From positions 1-54,687 of the forward strand of contig NZ_CANMRQ010000023.1 in assembly GCF_947500325.1 (NCBI RefSeq): a stretch of 54,687 nucleotides of DNA. Reading direction: 5' to 3'. Shown one piece after another: positions 28,001 to 35,215 of the stretch. This stretch comes from an uncultured Lacinutrix sp. Its GTDB lineage: Bacteria > Bacteroidota > Bacteroidia > Flavobacteriales > Flavobacteriaceae. The notes under the pieces were generated by a model. It was not told where the DNA came from, did no database searches, and saw nothing but the letters and a program-made list of their open reading frames with translations. The position numbers and the translations under genes were made by a program. Each line of letters opens with the position of its first letter. The first letter of the stretch is position 1.

Positions 28001-29380
28001 GGCTTATATAATTTTGGTATTGGTCTATTAACTAGTGTTAAAAGAATTCAAGTTAATTATACCGAAAATAATGGAACATTTATTCCGGGTTATTTAGATA
28101 CACCAGGTTTTATAGGTACATCTAAACCTACATTAGGATATACATTTGGAAGTCAACGTGACGTAAGAGCGCGTGCAGCAAGAAATGGATGGCTAACTGT
28201 TTTTCCGGATTTTAACCAGCAGTATACTAAGAATTTAACAAGGCAATTAGATGTTTCAGCTAATTTAGAACCAATAAAAGATTTAAAAATAGATTTAGTA
28301 GGTTTTAGAACTTACGCAGAAAATTACACAGAAAACTATAGAGTTGAGAATGGTGAGTACCAATCATTAACACCTAACACATTTGGTAATTTTAGAATTT
28401 CAGCTTTTACTTTACCAACAGCATTTGGAAAAAGTGATGAGAATCAATCTCAAGCGTTTGATGATTTTAGAAGTAATAGATTAATAATTGCTCAACGTTT
28501 AGCCCAAGAACGTGGTATAGATATTACAGATCCTAATAATTTAGATGCTGAAGGTTATCCTTTAGGTTTTGGTAAAACAAGTCAAGCAGTATTATTACCT
28601 GCATTTGTTAGTGCATATTCTGGGCAGAAAGCTAATAAAGCTAAATTAGGAGCTTTAAGAAGTATACCTATTCCAAACTGGGATCTTAAATATACAGGTT
28701 TAATGAAATTAAAGTGGTTTAAGAAACGATTTAAACGTTTCTCTTTATCACATGGTTATCGCTCAGATTATAGTGTTGGTCAGTTTAGAACTAATCTAGA
28801 TTTTAATGGTATTAATTATAATATAGATTATGCCTTGCAACCAAACGATGATTTAGATCAAGCGGGTAATTTTAAAAATGAAGAAATATATAGTAATGTA
28901 AATTTAACAGAGTTATTTAGTCCATTAGTTAGAATAGATATGGAAATGAAAAACTCAGTTAAAATTCTAGCTGAAGTACGTAAAGATAGATTATTATCAT
29001 TAAGTTTTGATAATAATTTAATGACAGAGATTCAAGGAAAAGAATATACTTTAGGATTAGGATATCGTTTTAAAGATGTGAAAATTAAATCTAAATTAGC
29101 TGGGCCAAAAAAGAGTATTGTTAGTGATTTAGTTATGGAAGCAAACCTATCATTAAGAGATAACAAAACGATTATTAGGTATTTGGATCTAGAGAACAAT
29201 CAAATTACAAATGGTCAAACTATATACGGTATAAAGTATAATGCTAATTATTCATTTAGTAAAAACTTAACTGGTATTTTTTACTTTGATTATACATTCT
29301 CAGAGTATGCTATATCTACTGCATTTCCACAAACTACAATACGTTCTGGTATTACTTTAAGATATAACTTTGGTAATTAA
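22013..29380 (+). CDS. sprA: SprA, giant outer-membrane translocon of the type IX secretion system
   Basis: 2455 residues, the expected size for SprA/Sov. Translation must start at TTG 22013: the next ATG (about 22168) would remove the signal peptide (IKKNILLLAALLLSFITYA/Q). Features typical of SprA include the early ESIFGGNTIEVVPQGSIEMDLGI, the GKVGTRLQVTANYDTESTFDFQN strand, FNPRG-like GGFNIPRGSVKVTAGGRVL, the AYIDDFEGTQNGVDLKSAQAW segment and the terminal GITLRYNFGN. A basic, low-complexity loop (KKRNRRSNGKVSRKRNS, then KPKKKKNG) lies near residue 1960-1995. SprA forms the very large single-chain barrel through which T9SS cargo, such as the adhesins here, leaves the cell; it is needed for gliding in F. 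johnsoniae. It follows ruvA by 6 bases. Confidence 0.96.
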   Translation: MNTTNLFFHKSIKKNILLLAALLLSFITYAQDPDPTVEQDSVKTGFSLGNIEMPNPNSIESKYTYDPVIDRYVYTETVGSFSINYPLILTPKEYQDLVFKESLKSYYQDKIDAFDGKKGDSEEQKKNLLPEFYVNSGFFESIFGGNTIEVVPQGSIEMDLGILFTKQDNPSFSPRNRSNFTFDFDQRISLSLLGKVGTRLQVTANYDTESTFDFQNLVKLEYTPTEDDIIQKIEVGNVSMPLNSSLITGAQSLFGVKTQLQFGKTTITGVFSEQKSDSRSVVAQGGGTLDEFDFFIRDYDENRHFFLAQYFRDTYDKSLSRYPFIDNRGLQITRAEVWVTNRSNRTENVRNIVALQDLGESAIIGNPGVQVTAGPDAFPSNQNNRLDPTNIGGAGSQITDAIRDIATVEQGILVPGFNEGFDYAKLENTRKLTEGQEYTLNTQLGYISLNQRLNNDEVLAVAYQFTVGGQVYQVGEFANDGLEATDVENGTNSSGDPTTIVTNNNLILKLLKSSITSVSLPIWDLMMKNIYDTGAYQLSQEDFKLNIFYNESTPLNYINPVAGEPFPLFDINNTIDPSDDVAINETTLLKLFNFDRLNFNNDPQTGGDGFFDFVPSMTVIPQNGKIVFTKVEPFGRYLFDILDNDSNTANNALDYEADVYTNENQEKYVYDLLYKATKTAALDEIEKNKFQIKGRYKSQGGDGIPIGGFNIPRGSVKVTAGGRVLVEGVDYTVNYQLGRVQILDEALKASNTPIQVTTESNSIFGQQTKRFTGLNVEHKFNENFVIGGTYINLNERPITQKANYNSEPINNTILGFNGNYSTEVPFFTRLANKLPNIDTDAPSNLSVRGEFAYLLPGAPKGTDFNGEATAYIDDFEGTQNGVDLKSAQAWRMSSRPIELPAGTPGTNEKGFRNGYGRALLNWYTIDPIFYSNQRPSGLSDDDVSGLYTSRVFVQELFPQQDIAQGQTTVLNTLDLTYYPDERGPYNFDPNNIAADGTTIQNPNNSWAGITRQISSTDFEQANVEYIEFWLQDPFQENPLNPGGTLVFNLGSISEDILKDGKKQYENGLPDDGNVSLLENLSVTPYAIPQNQALIYAFDTEGQERTNQDVGYDGYDDAEESTIVDETIAGMPLTMPGNIAGLNDTSGDNYTYYLNTDGDVLERYKRYNGVDGNSPDTFSDTNRGSTTQPDVEDINRDNTMNTIDSYFQYNLELTRANLPENDLAEITPTNPIGEFIVDLKNVSRVLPNGDTEQVRWYQFRVPVNVPLATFDDPTVPQYNRVNGITDFRSIRFTRMFLSGFQEQTTLRFGTLELVRSDWRRFQLALDGGPTPPNFGDTDFSVGAISTLENDGSYQSPPGVDPERLNNNNSIIDQNEQALVVNVCDLQPKDSRAVYKNIDVDMRQYKRLRMFLHAEEGETPGLGDNDLVGFIRIGNDLTQNYYQIEIPLQVSQGVSREALWPNANEINLDLEFLQQIKSIGISNGTLANPTATFYDLVNGELIPVPTGGQFTDYVAGQHRLAIKGNPNFGAVRTLMVGVKNATDFDQCGEIWFNELRLSGLDNEGGWAAVLNMDTNFADFMNVSATGRMSTAGFGSVDQGPQERSREDVKQYDVVTNINVGQLLPKKWGLQIPFNYGQGEEIITPEYDQQYKDIKLQTRLDAAETNEERETIREQSEEFTKRQSINFIGVRKVRTGDSKPRFYDVENLTFNHSFNKVDHRDFEIERSVDKLVRTGVNYAYSFEPKVVEPFKKNDSLFTGKYWKLLKDFNINVLPTSLSVNTDYNRQFNRQRFREVELGGNNIGLEELYRRNYTFDFQTNVNWNLTQALSLNFAVANNNIVRNYFRDGDISGEQDPTLGVWDGYFDVGDPNRRSQLLGVNYELPLNKIPTLSFLKVQYAYTGQFQWQKGSDLYGNLPIETTDANGVTTTNTYDLGNTISNGNSHNINSTFDMNKLYKYLGIAKKRNRRSNGKVSRKRNSTPPRGKDKDAKTAQKPKKKKNGLYNFGIGLLTSVKRIQVNYTENNGTFIPGYLDTPGFIGTSKPTLGYTFGSQRDVRARAARNGWLTVFPDFNQQYTKNLTRQLDVSANLEPIKDLKIDLVGFRTYAENYTENYRVENGEYQSLTPNTFGNFRISAFTLPTAFGKSDENQSQAFDDFRSNRLIIAQRLAQERGIDITDPNNLDAEGYPLGFGKTSQAVLLPAFVSAYSGQKANKAKLGALRSIPIPNWDLKYTGLMKLKWFKKRFKRFSLSHGYRSDYSVGQFRTNLDFNGINYNIDYALQPNDDLDQAGNFKNEEIYSNVNLTELFSPLVRIDMEMKNSVKILAEVRKDRLLSLSFDNNLMTEIQGKEYTLGLGYRFKDVKIKSKLAGPKKSIVSDLVMEANLSLRDNKTIIRYLDLENNQITNGQTIYGIKYNANYSFSKNLTGIFYFDYTFSEYAISTAFPQTTIRSGITLRYNFGN

Positions 29381-29539
29381 TACCATTAGCATTATAAATT
29401 ATTGTTAAAGAAAATGGTTGTTTTTGCTTTATACAATTAATAAAAATAAAGCATAGCCTTAGTTATGGTTTATTTTTCTTAAGAAGTAGAAAGTGAAATA
29501 TGGACGTTTTATTACGGTAATTTATAATGCTAAATGGTA
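29381..29539. repeat. 159-bp element bounded by a 21/22-bp inverted repeat (MITE-like or structured RNA)
   Basis: The left arm (29381-29401) and right arm (29518-29539) are reverse complements over 21 bases with one extra A in the right arm. Both outer ends are TA next to flanking sequence, compatible with a TA target duplication. Nested inside is a perfect 8-bp hairpin (TGCTTTAT at 29425-29432 with ATAAAGCA at 29446-29453). No ORF. The element fills most of the sprA-gcvH spacer, just before the gcvH promoter. Confidence 0.7.
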
Positions 29540-29549
29540 TAGATTTGTG

Positions 29550-29580
29550 TTTGAAATACCAATACTATTAAATACATTTG
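29550..29580 (+). promoter_or_regulatory. gcvH promoter: -33 TTTG and -7 TACATTTG
   Basis: TTTG at 29550-29553 is separated by 19 bases from TACATTTG at 29573-29580, the best match to the Bacteroidota consensus in the window. The ATG is 22 bases after the -7 box. Confidence 0.65.
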
Positions 29581-29602
29581 TAAAAATTATAAATAAAATA
29601 CA

Positions 29603-29983
29603 ATGAATATTCCAGCAGAATTAAAATATACAAAAGACCACGAATGGATAAAAATCGATGGTGATACAGTAACCGTTGGTATTACAGATTTCGCGCAAAG
29701 TGAATTAGGTGATATCGTATATGTAGAAGTAGAAACTGTTGACGAAACCTTAGAGATTGAAGAGGTTTTTGGTACTGTTGAAGCAGTAAAAACGGTTTCA
29801 GATTTATTTATTCCAGTTTCTGGTGAGATTATAGAATTTAATGAGTCACTTGAAGATGAGCCAGAAAAGGTAAATACAGATCCTTATGGAGATGGTTGGA
29901 TGGTGAAAATTAAATGTTCTGATGTTTCACAATTAGACAATTTATTATCTGCGGAAGATTATAAAGCATTAATTGGTGCTTAA
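29603..29983 (+). CDS. gcvH: Glycine cleavage system protein H
   Basis: 126 residues, normal length. Small lipoyl-domain protein that carries the aminomethyl intermediate between the P, T and L proteins. The lipoylated Lys63 is in [14 protein letters not shown]; other signatures are [16 protein letters not shown] at the N terminus, [17 protein letters not shown] and [13 protein letters not shown]. The other gcv genes are not in the window. The 3' end overlaps the next gene by 8 bases, implying translational coupling with the VanZ-like protein. Confidence 0.97.
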   Translation: MNIPAELKYTKDHEWIKIDGDTVTVGITDFAQSELGDIVYVEVETVDETLEIEEVFGTVEAVKTVSDLFIPVSGEIIEFNESLEDEPEKVNTDPYGDGWMVKIKCSDVSQLDNLLSAEDYKALIGA

Positions 29984-30368
29984 AAAATATAGTTTATTAA
30001 TTAGTATCATTTATAGTATTGTTCTTGCAGCGTTAAGTTTATTTAAGATAAACACAGTCACTCAAGAACTACCATCTAATAGTGATAAACTATTTCATGC
30101 CTTAGCTTATTTAATATTTACATTACTTTGGTTCTTAGCTTTTTTTTTTAATAAAAAGCTAAGCAAAGTTAAAGCTTTAAGCTATGCTTTCTTATGTTCG
30201 GTATGCTTTGGTATTGCAATAGAAGTGTTGCAAGGGCTAATAACAGTAAACAGACAATGTGATGTTAATGATGTTATAGCCAATGTTATAGGAACAATTA
30301 TTGCAGCTATTATTATATTAAGTCTCAAGAAAGAGGTGTTAAAAAATAATAATACCTTGCTTTTTTGA
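29976..30368 (+). CDS. VanZ-like family membrane protein
   Basis: About 130 residues with four membrane helices. The start is GTG 29976 ([12 protein letters not shown]...), or TTG 29973 one codon earlier; both overlap the end of gcvH. VanZ-like motifs are [16 protein letters not shown] in helix 2, [14 protein letters not shown] in helix 3 and [17 protein letters not shown] in helix 4. The molecular function of these proteins is unknown; VanZ itself lowers sensitivity to teicoplanin. The gcvH-vanZ-tonB order is familiar from Flavobacteriaceae genomes (recalled, not searched). Confidence 0.85.
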   Translation: MLKKYSLLISIIYSIVLAALSLFKINTVTQELPSNSDKLFHALAYLIFTLLWFLAFFFNKKLSKVKALSYAFLCSVCFGIAIEVLQGLITVNRQCDVNDVIANVIGTIIAAIIILSLKKEVLKNNNTLLF

Positions 30369-30416
30369 TAAATAAATAGTTATTTTAGCAGTCACGACAA
30401 ACAATATTTTAAATTT

Positions 30417-31139
30417 ATGGAACTTAAAAAGAATCCAAAATCAAACGTAGGGAGAAATAGTTCTCTATATTTTGCAGTTGGTATGGTGTTAATGTTGTCA
30501 TTAACATACTTTGCTATCAATTACAAAACATACGATAGTAAAGTATATAATCAAGGTCTTATAGATGTTGAAGATGAATTGGAAGAGGAAATCCCAATTA
30601 CAAATCAAGCACCGCCACCGCCACCGCCACCACCGCCACCGCCACCAGCACCAGAAGTAATTGATGTTGTTGAAGATGAAGTGGAAATTGAAGAAACAGT
30701 AATCGAATCTACTGAAACTACTCAAGAAGAAGAAATTGTTGAGATTGAAGAAGTAGAAGTAGAGGAAGTTGAGGAAGATGTAGAAGTTTCTTTCGCGGTA
30801 ATTGAAAATGTACCAATTTTCCCTGGTTGTGAAAAAGGAACCAATGCACAGAAGAAAAAGTGTATGTCTGATAAAATCAACAAACTTGTTGGTAGAAAAT
30901 TTGATACTGAATTAGGTAGCGAATTAGGACTAAGTGGAAAACAAAAAATTAATGTATTCTTTACTATTGATAAAATAGGTAACATTACAAATGTTAAAAC
31001 ACGTGCGCCGCACCCACAATTAGAAAAAGAAGCACGTCGTGTAGTAGGATTAATTCCTCAAATGAAACCAGGTAAACAACGTGGAAAGCCAGTTAAGGTA
31101 ACGTTCTTCTTACCAATTACATTTAATGTACAAGACTAA
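30417..31139 (+). CDS. TonB-like energy transducer with Pro-rich linker
   Basis: 240 residues. One membrane helix (SSLYFAVGMVLMLSLTYFAI, about 15-35), then a polyproline run (PPPPPPPPPPPPPAPEV, about 65-80), a very acidic Glu/Val linker (about 80-125) and a TonB C-terminal domain (about 130-240: KQKINVFFTIDKIGNITNVK and PQLEKEARRVVGLIPQMKPG). A Cys pair sits in NVPIFPGCEKGTNAQKKKCMS, and the same motif recurs in the next two genes. TonB proteins pass proton-motive energy to outer-membrane receptors; ExbBD genes are not near. Terminator follows. Confidence 0.9.
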   Translation: MELKKNPKSNVGRNSSLYFAVGMVLMLSLTYFAINYKTYDSKVYNQGLIDVEDELEEEIPITNQAPPPPPPPPPPPPAPEVIDVVEDEVEIEETVIESTETTQEEEIVEIEEVEVEEVEEDVEVSFAVIENVPIFPGCEKGTNAQKKKCMSDKINKLVGRKFDTELGSELGLSGKQKINVFFTIDKIGNITNVKTRAPHPQLEKEARRVVGLIPQMKPGKQRGKPVKVTFFLPITFNVQD

Positions 31140-31165
31140 ATAAATAGAGTCTTTATATCATAATT

Positions 31166-31200
31166 AAAAATCCCGTTACAATTAAGTAGCGGGATTTTTG
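31166..31200 (+). terminator. Terminator after the first TonB-like gene
   Basis: Stem AAAAATCCCG plus TTAC (31166-31179) with GTAG plus CGGGATTTTT (31186-31199), including one G-U pair, and a T-run in the 3' arm. Confidence 0.85.
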
Positions 31201-31257
31201 TTTTTGGTATGCTTATTGTGTTTTCTTCATAATATTAACATATAAACTTTAATTATT

Positions 31258-32052
31258 ATGAACAATTCAAAAGAAAGTCGCAGTCTCGTTCGCCAAAACG
31301 AGAAAACTGTGCAGAAATCACACAAGCATGATGCAAATTTACAAAAAAACTCAACGCTTTACTTTCAAATAGGCTTGATACTCTGTTTGCTGGCTAGCTA
31401 CACTGCTTTAGAGGCTACGTTTGCTATTAAAGCAGATGTATATACTATGGGTCCTGTAGAAGATCATACTATCTACGAAATAGTGCAAAAAAAGTTTGTT
31501 ATTGAAGAGAAGGTAAAAGAAAAGAAGCCAGAGCCTATAAAGAAGCCAAAGAAATCAGATCAGATCAAGGCTGTAGATAATGATACAAAGATTGAAAAGG
31601 CAATTGAAGATATTCTTGTAATTACTAAGCCAACAAAACCTGTTAAAGTAGTTGATACTGATGATCCTTTAATAGATGTTGTTGAGGTAGAAGAGACGGT
31701 TAATATTTTAGCTGTACAAAAAGTACCAATCTATCCAGGTTGTGAAAAAGCAAAAAATAACAATGAAAGAAGAAAATGTATGAGTGATAAATTAAGCAAA
31801 CTTATTCAAAGAAAATTTAATGGTGACCTTGGAGCAGAATTAGGTTTAAGAGGTAAACAAAAAATCTTAGTTGCTTTTAAAATTAATAAAAATGGAGACG
31901 TTGAAATAGAAAAAGTAAGAGCGCCACATGATGAATTAGAAAAAGAAGCAATACGTGTGGTAAATAAAATACCGCAAATGGAACCTGGTAAGAATAATAA
32001 AAAACCAGTTAACGTATCGTATATGTTGCCTATTACATTTAAAGTACACTAA
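31258..32052 (+). CDS. TonB-like energy transducer, second copy, without polyproline
   Basis: 264 residues. A basic cytoplasmic N terminus (about 1-35) precedes a membrane helix (STLYFQIGLILCLLASYTAL). A Lys/Glu/Pro-rich linker (VKEKKPEPIKKPKKSDQIK) follows, then a TonB C-terminal domain (about 150-264) closely similar to the first copy, including VPIYPGCEKAKNNNERRKCMSDKL and PQMEPGKNNKKPVNVSYMLPITF. It is a tandem paralogue; the basic linker replaces the polyproline and acidic spacer of the first copy. Terminators before and after suggest separate transcription. Confidence 0.87.
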   Translation: MNNSKESRSLVRQNEKTVQKSHKHDANLQKNSTLYFQIGLILCLLASYTALEATFAIKADVYTMGPVEDHTIYEIVQKKFVIEEKVKEKKPEPIKKPKKSDQIKAVDNDTKIEKAIEDILVITKPTKPVKVVDTDDPLIDVVEVEETVNILAVQKVPIYPGCEKAKNNNERRKCMSDKLSKLIQRKFNGDLGAELGLRGKQKILVAFKINKNGDVEIEKVRAPHDELEKEAIRVVNKIPQMEPGKNNKKPVNVSYMLPITFKVH

Positions 32053-32082
32053 GAGTTCTTTCATCAATCATCAATCAAAATT

Positions 32083-32112
32083 AATATCCCGCTTTTCGCG
32101 GGATATTTTTGT
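32083..32112 (+). terminator. Terminator after the second TonB-like gene
   Basis: Perfect 10-bp stem AATATCCCGC (32083-32092) with GCGGGATATT (32098-32107), loop TTTTC, followed by TTT. Confidence 0.87.
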
Positions 32113-32179
32113 TTTGTACAATTAAACAAAAAAATTAAAAACAGTATCTTTCAAGAAAATTTAACCGCTTATTACTTTT

Positions 32180-34294
32180 ATGAAGTACTGCTTATTACTT
32201 TTATGTTTTTGTTTTCAATATGTTGTTTCTGCTCAAGAAGATATAACCTACGAGAAATCACCAGTTTTTGAAACTTGTGAAAACGAAACTTTAGATAATC
32301 TTCAAAAATGTTTTGACAATCAGGTCTTCAAATTATTATTCGAAAACTATAAAGTACCAGAAAAAGTATCTCAAGAGAATTATAAAGGCGATGTTGTTAT
32401 CTTATTTGAGGTAGATACAACAGGTGTTTTTAGAACCATGTATGTAGATGCCATTTATAAAGAACTAAAAGATGAGGCTAAAAGAGTAATACAATCATTT
32501 CCTAAAGTGCAACCAGCAACATATAATGGTAATCCAACATATAAGCAATATTCTATAGCTTTAAAGATACCATTAGAAGACCAAACGGTATCATTAGAGG
32601 ATTTAGCAGCTCAAAAAGAAAACGAAAATGAACTTTCTATATTAGAACAAAAAGCCAAAGCCGAATTTGATAGTGTAAAAGCATCAATTAAACCTTATAC
32701 AAATAAACGATACAAGAGCCAGTTAAATATTCCTTTTACGCATAGTGATTATGCAAGATTCGATCGTGCAATTAATTTAGTAGGTACTAATAGTCATACG
32801 GCTGCAAAACCATTTATTTTTGAAGATGTTTCTAAATATCATGATTTTGAAGCAGAAAAATTAGCACTTAAAAAAGAAACCAAATCTTGGACTGGTAGAA
32901 AACTATGGAACGAACATTTAGCAAGAGTTCAAAGTAAAGATTATTGGTTTGTTATAGATCCTATTTTCGATCTGGAAGTAGGAAAAGATACTGATGCTAG
33001 TTTTGGATCAACATATAATAATACAAGAGGTGTAAATATTCAAGGTGGCTTAGGTAAGAAATTTAACTTCTCTGCTCAAGTTTATGAAAGTCAAGGTCGC
33101 TTTCCTCAATATTATAATAACTATGCAGAAAGCTTAGCACCAGCAGATAATAGCCCAGCTGTTATTCCTGGTCGTGGTATAGCTAAACGATTTAAAAAGG
33201 ATTCTTACGATTATCCAGTAGCAGAAGCTTATTTAAGTTACACGCCAGCAAAGTTTATTAATATCCAATTTGGACATGGTAAAAACTTTATTGGTGATGG
33301 TTATCGCTCACTATTACAAAGTGATGTGGCTAGTCCATATCCTTTTTTTAAATTAAATACCAAGTTTTGGAAAATAAAATATACCAACACCTATACATGG
33401 TTAAAAGATTTAAGGCCGGAAACAATAAAAGAAGATGGTGCTTTTTTATCTAAATATATAGCCAATCATTATTTAAGTTGGAATGTTAGTAAGCGTTTAA
33501 ATGTGGGCTTTTTCGAATCTGTAATTTGGGCAAATACAAACGATCGTGGTTTTGATATTAATTATCTAAACCCTATTATATTTTATCGCGCTATAGAATT
33601 CGAAACGGGACAAGATGCAGGGAATGCTATTATTGGTTTCTCTTCTAAATACAAATGGAGTGACAATCTTAATTTTTACGGGCAGTTTATTATAGATGAA
33701 TTCTCTTTAGGAGATGTAAAAGGCGGTAATAAAAGTTGGAAAAATAAATTTGGTTACCAATTAGGAGCAAAGTATTACGATGCTTTTAAAGTAAAGAACT
33801 TAATGTTGCAGGCAGAATATAACCAAGTAAGGCCATATACTTATTCTCATAATAGTATAACGCTTAATTATGCACACAATAACCAACCCATGGCACATTT
33901 ATGGGGTGCAAATTTTAGAGAAATGGTGTTAATAGGCCGTTATAGATTAAAACGTTGGTTTGGTGAAGTAAAAATGATTGCTGGAGTTAGAGGTTTTGAT
34001 GTTAATGATGGTACAGATAATTTTAATTATGGCGGTGATATTTTTAGAAATGAAGAAGATCGCCCGTTCGATACAGGAGTAACAATTGGTCAAGGTATAA
34101 AAACCAATACCATTAATGCTAGTTTACAAGCAGGTTACCTTATTAATCCAGCATCTAATTTAAAGTTATTTGCAAATATTAATTACCGCAATTTTAATCC
34201 AGAGTTTGAAACCCTATCAACTCTAAATAATAGTGCTGTTTGGTTTAATGTTGGCTTAAGAACAGATTTATTTAATTGGTATTTTGATTATTAG
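32180..34294 (+). CDS. remB: RemB-like gliding protein: TonB-C-like domain fused to Wzi-type outer-membrane barrel
   Basis: 704 residues. The signal peptide ends VVSA/Q. Residues about 25-135 resemble the C-terminal domain of the two preceding TonB-like proteins (SPVFETCENETLDNLQKCFDN; VVILFEVDTTGVFRTMYVD; LKDEAKRVIQSFPKVQP). The rest (about 195-704) is a beta-barrel of the capsule-assembly Wzi type, with FIDGYR-like GHGKNFIGDGYRSLLQSDVASPYPFFKLNTKFWKI signatures split over strands and a final aromatic strand NWYFDY. I recall this arrangement as the gliding protein RemB of flavobacteria; the symbol is given on that memory and the gliding context, not on a search. Wzi-type barrels bind surface polysaccharide, so a role in exopolysaccharide handling is inference. 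Confidence 0.62.
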   Translation: MKYCLLLLCFCFQYVVSAQEDITYEKSPVFETCENETLDNLQKCFDNQVFKLLFENYKVPEKVSQENYKGDVVILFEVDTTGVFRTMYVDAIYKELKDEAKRVIQSFPKVQPATYNGNPTYKQYSIALKIPLEDQTVSLEDLAAQKENENELSILEQKAKAEFDSVKASIKPYTNKRYKSQLNIPFTHSDYARFDRAINLVGTNSHTAAKPFIFEDVSKYHDFEAEKLALKKETKSWTGRKLWNEHLARVQSKDYWFVIDPIFDLEVGKDTDASFGSTYNNTRGVNIQGGLGKKFNFSAQVYESQGRFPQYYNNYAESLAPADNSPAVIPGRGIAKRFKKDSYDYPVAEAYLSYTPAKFINIQFGHGKNFIGDGYRSLLQSDVASPYPFFKLNTKFWKIKYTNTYTWLKDLRPETIKEDGAFLSKYIANHYLSWNVSKRLNVGFFESVIWANTNDRGFDINYLNPIIFYRAIEFETGQDAGNAIIGFSSKYKWSDNLNFYGQFIIDEFSLGDVKGGNKSWKNKFGYQLGAKYYDAFKVKNLMLQAEYNQVRPYTYSHNSITLNYAHNNQPMAHLWGANFREMVLIGRYRLKRWFGEVKMIAGVRGFDVNDGTDNFNYGGDIFRNEEDRPFDTGVTIGQGIKTNTINASLQAGYLINPASNLKLFANINYRNFNPEFETLSTLNNSAVWFNVGLRTDLFNWYFDY

Positions 34295-34330
34295 TATAAT
34301 AATTTATTAAGTAAAAATATTTATTCATAA

Positions 34331-34400
34331 CTAGCGCTCGTCTGTGACGAGTGACGTTCTTGTCTTTTCTTTATTTGCACTCGTCGCAGACGAGCGCTAG
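34331..34400. repeat. REP-like palindromic element
   Basis: A 23-base left arm (34331-34353, starting CTAGCGCTCGTCTGTGACGA) and right arm (34378-34400) are reverse complements with one mismatch, around a 24-base spacer. Its G+C content is far above the surroundings. The GTCTGTGACGAG/CTCGTCGCAGAC core resembles REP sequences mobilised by RAYT (IS200-like) transposases in Bacteroidota, recalled from general knowledge. No RAYT gene is in the window. It could also end remB transcription. Confidence 0.75.
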
Positions 34401-34578
34401 CTGGGTAACTCCTGCTTTTTGTATTTCTTTAGCTTGGGGAACTATGTTAGGAACTGATTTATTTGAAGAAGTTTTAAATTAGAATGAGAGAGTAGAAGCA
34501 AATAATATAATGATAACAGAACAAAACAATAATGAATATGATCCATCAGTACCAATTAAAGGGAGTGCTTGCGAATAA
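34401..34578 (+). pseudogene. Probable gene relic next to the REP element
   Basis: From 34402 a frame reads WVTPAFCISLAWGTMLGTDL then FEEVLN and stops at 34480-34482. The same frame continues after the stop as NERVEANNIMITEQNNNEYD then PSVPIKGSACE, stopping at 34576-34578. There is no start codon before the first stop except Met in WGTM. It looks like the 3' end of a lost gene cut by the REP element, or a 22-residue ORF from ATG 34510. I do not recognise it. Confidence 0.35.
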
Positions 34579-35158
34579 ATTTAGATGTACAATAATTTTA
34601 TGTATATTATTTTTTTCGTGTATTAATAAAGAGCAAAATCAAGTAAATGATGATTATTTAATATTAAATAAAATTATAAAAACAACTAATACTCAAGTGT
34701 CAAATAGAATTACTGATTTAAAATTAAATAATAATAATGAGTATGTGGTTTCAATCGTAAACAAATTATATAAAGATGAAAAAAAGAATAATTTGAAAGG
34801 CTTAGATAGTCTAAAACAAGATATAGGAATTATTAAAGGAGATTCAATATTAGATTCAATTTTTAATTTAAAACAGTATGAGCATTTAATATCTCAGAAA
34901 CATAATACTAAATGGGATTTAAAATTGGTTAATGAATTATTTAAGGAAAAAGTAGATAATGAAAATGATTCAAAAATGATTTATATTTCAAAACCAATTT
35001 ATTCTTTAGATAAGAAAATTGCATTGGTTGGTATAAAGAGAAAAACATCAATGAGCATATCGATTTATAAAAAAACAAATGGAGAATGGATTGAACATAG
35101 ATTAATAGCTCCGCTTATTTTTCAACCTAAGGCAGAGAAGTTTATCTATGATAATTAG
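34532..35158 (+). CDS. Unknown lipoprotein A (34.5-35.8 kb pair)
   Basis: 208 residues from ATG 34532 (ATG 34538 also possible). The hydrophobic segment CTIILCILFFSC gives lipobox FFSC with Cys30; the unusually long n-region suggests the start may be later than annotated, but no closer ATG exists in frame. The rest is Lys/Asn-rich with a C-terminal beta pattern DKKIALVGIKRKTSMSISIY then KKTNGEWIEHRLI. That end resembles the C-terminal part of the following lipoprotein. Function unknown. Located in an accessory pocket between remB and the oxidase genes. Confidence 0.6.
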   Translation: MNMIHQYQLKGVLANKFRCTIILCILFFSCINKEQNQVNDDYLILNKIIKTTNTQVSNRITDLKLNNNNEYVVSIVNKLYKDEKKNNLKGLDSLKQDIGIIKGDSILDSIFNLKQYEHLISQKHNTKWDLKLVNELFKEKVDNENDSKMIYISKPIYSLDKKIALVGIKRKTSMSISIYKKTNGEWIEHRLIAPLIFQPKAEKFIYDN

Positions 35159-35215
35159 TTTTATATTAATAATCTACTAAATATTTTTAGTTCTCAATTT
35201 AGAAAACAGTAGTAT

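Noticed and set aside
30600-30660. CRISPR-like or minisatellite array in the CCGCCA run
   Set aside because: It is a short coding triplet repeat for the polyproline linker of the TonB-like protein, without spacers.
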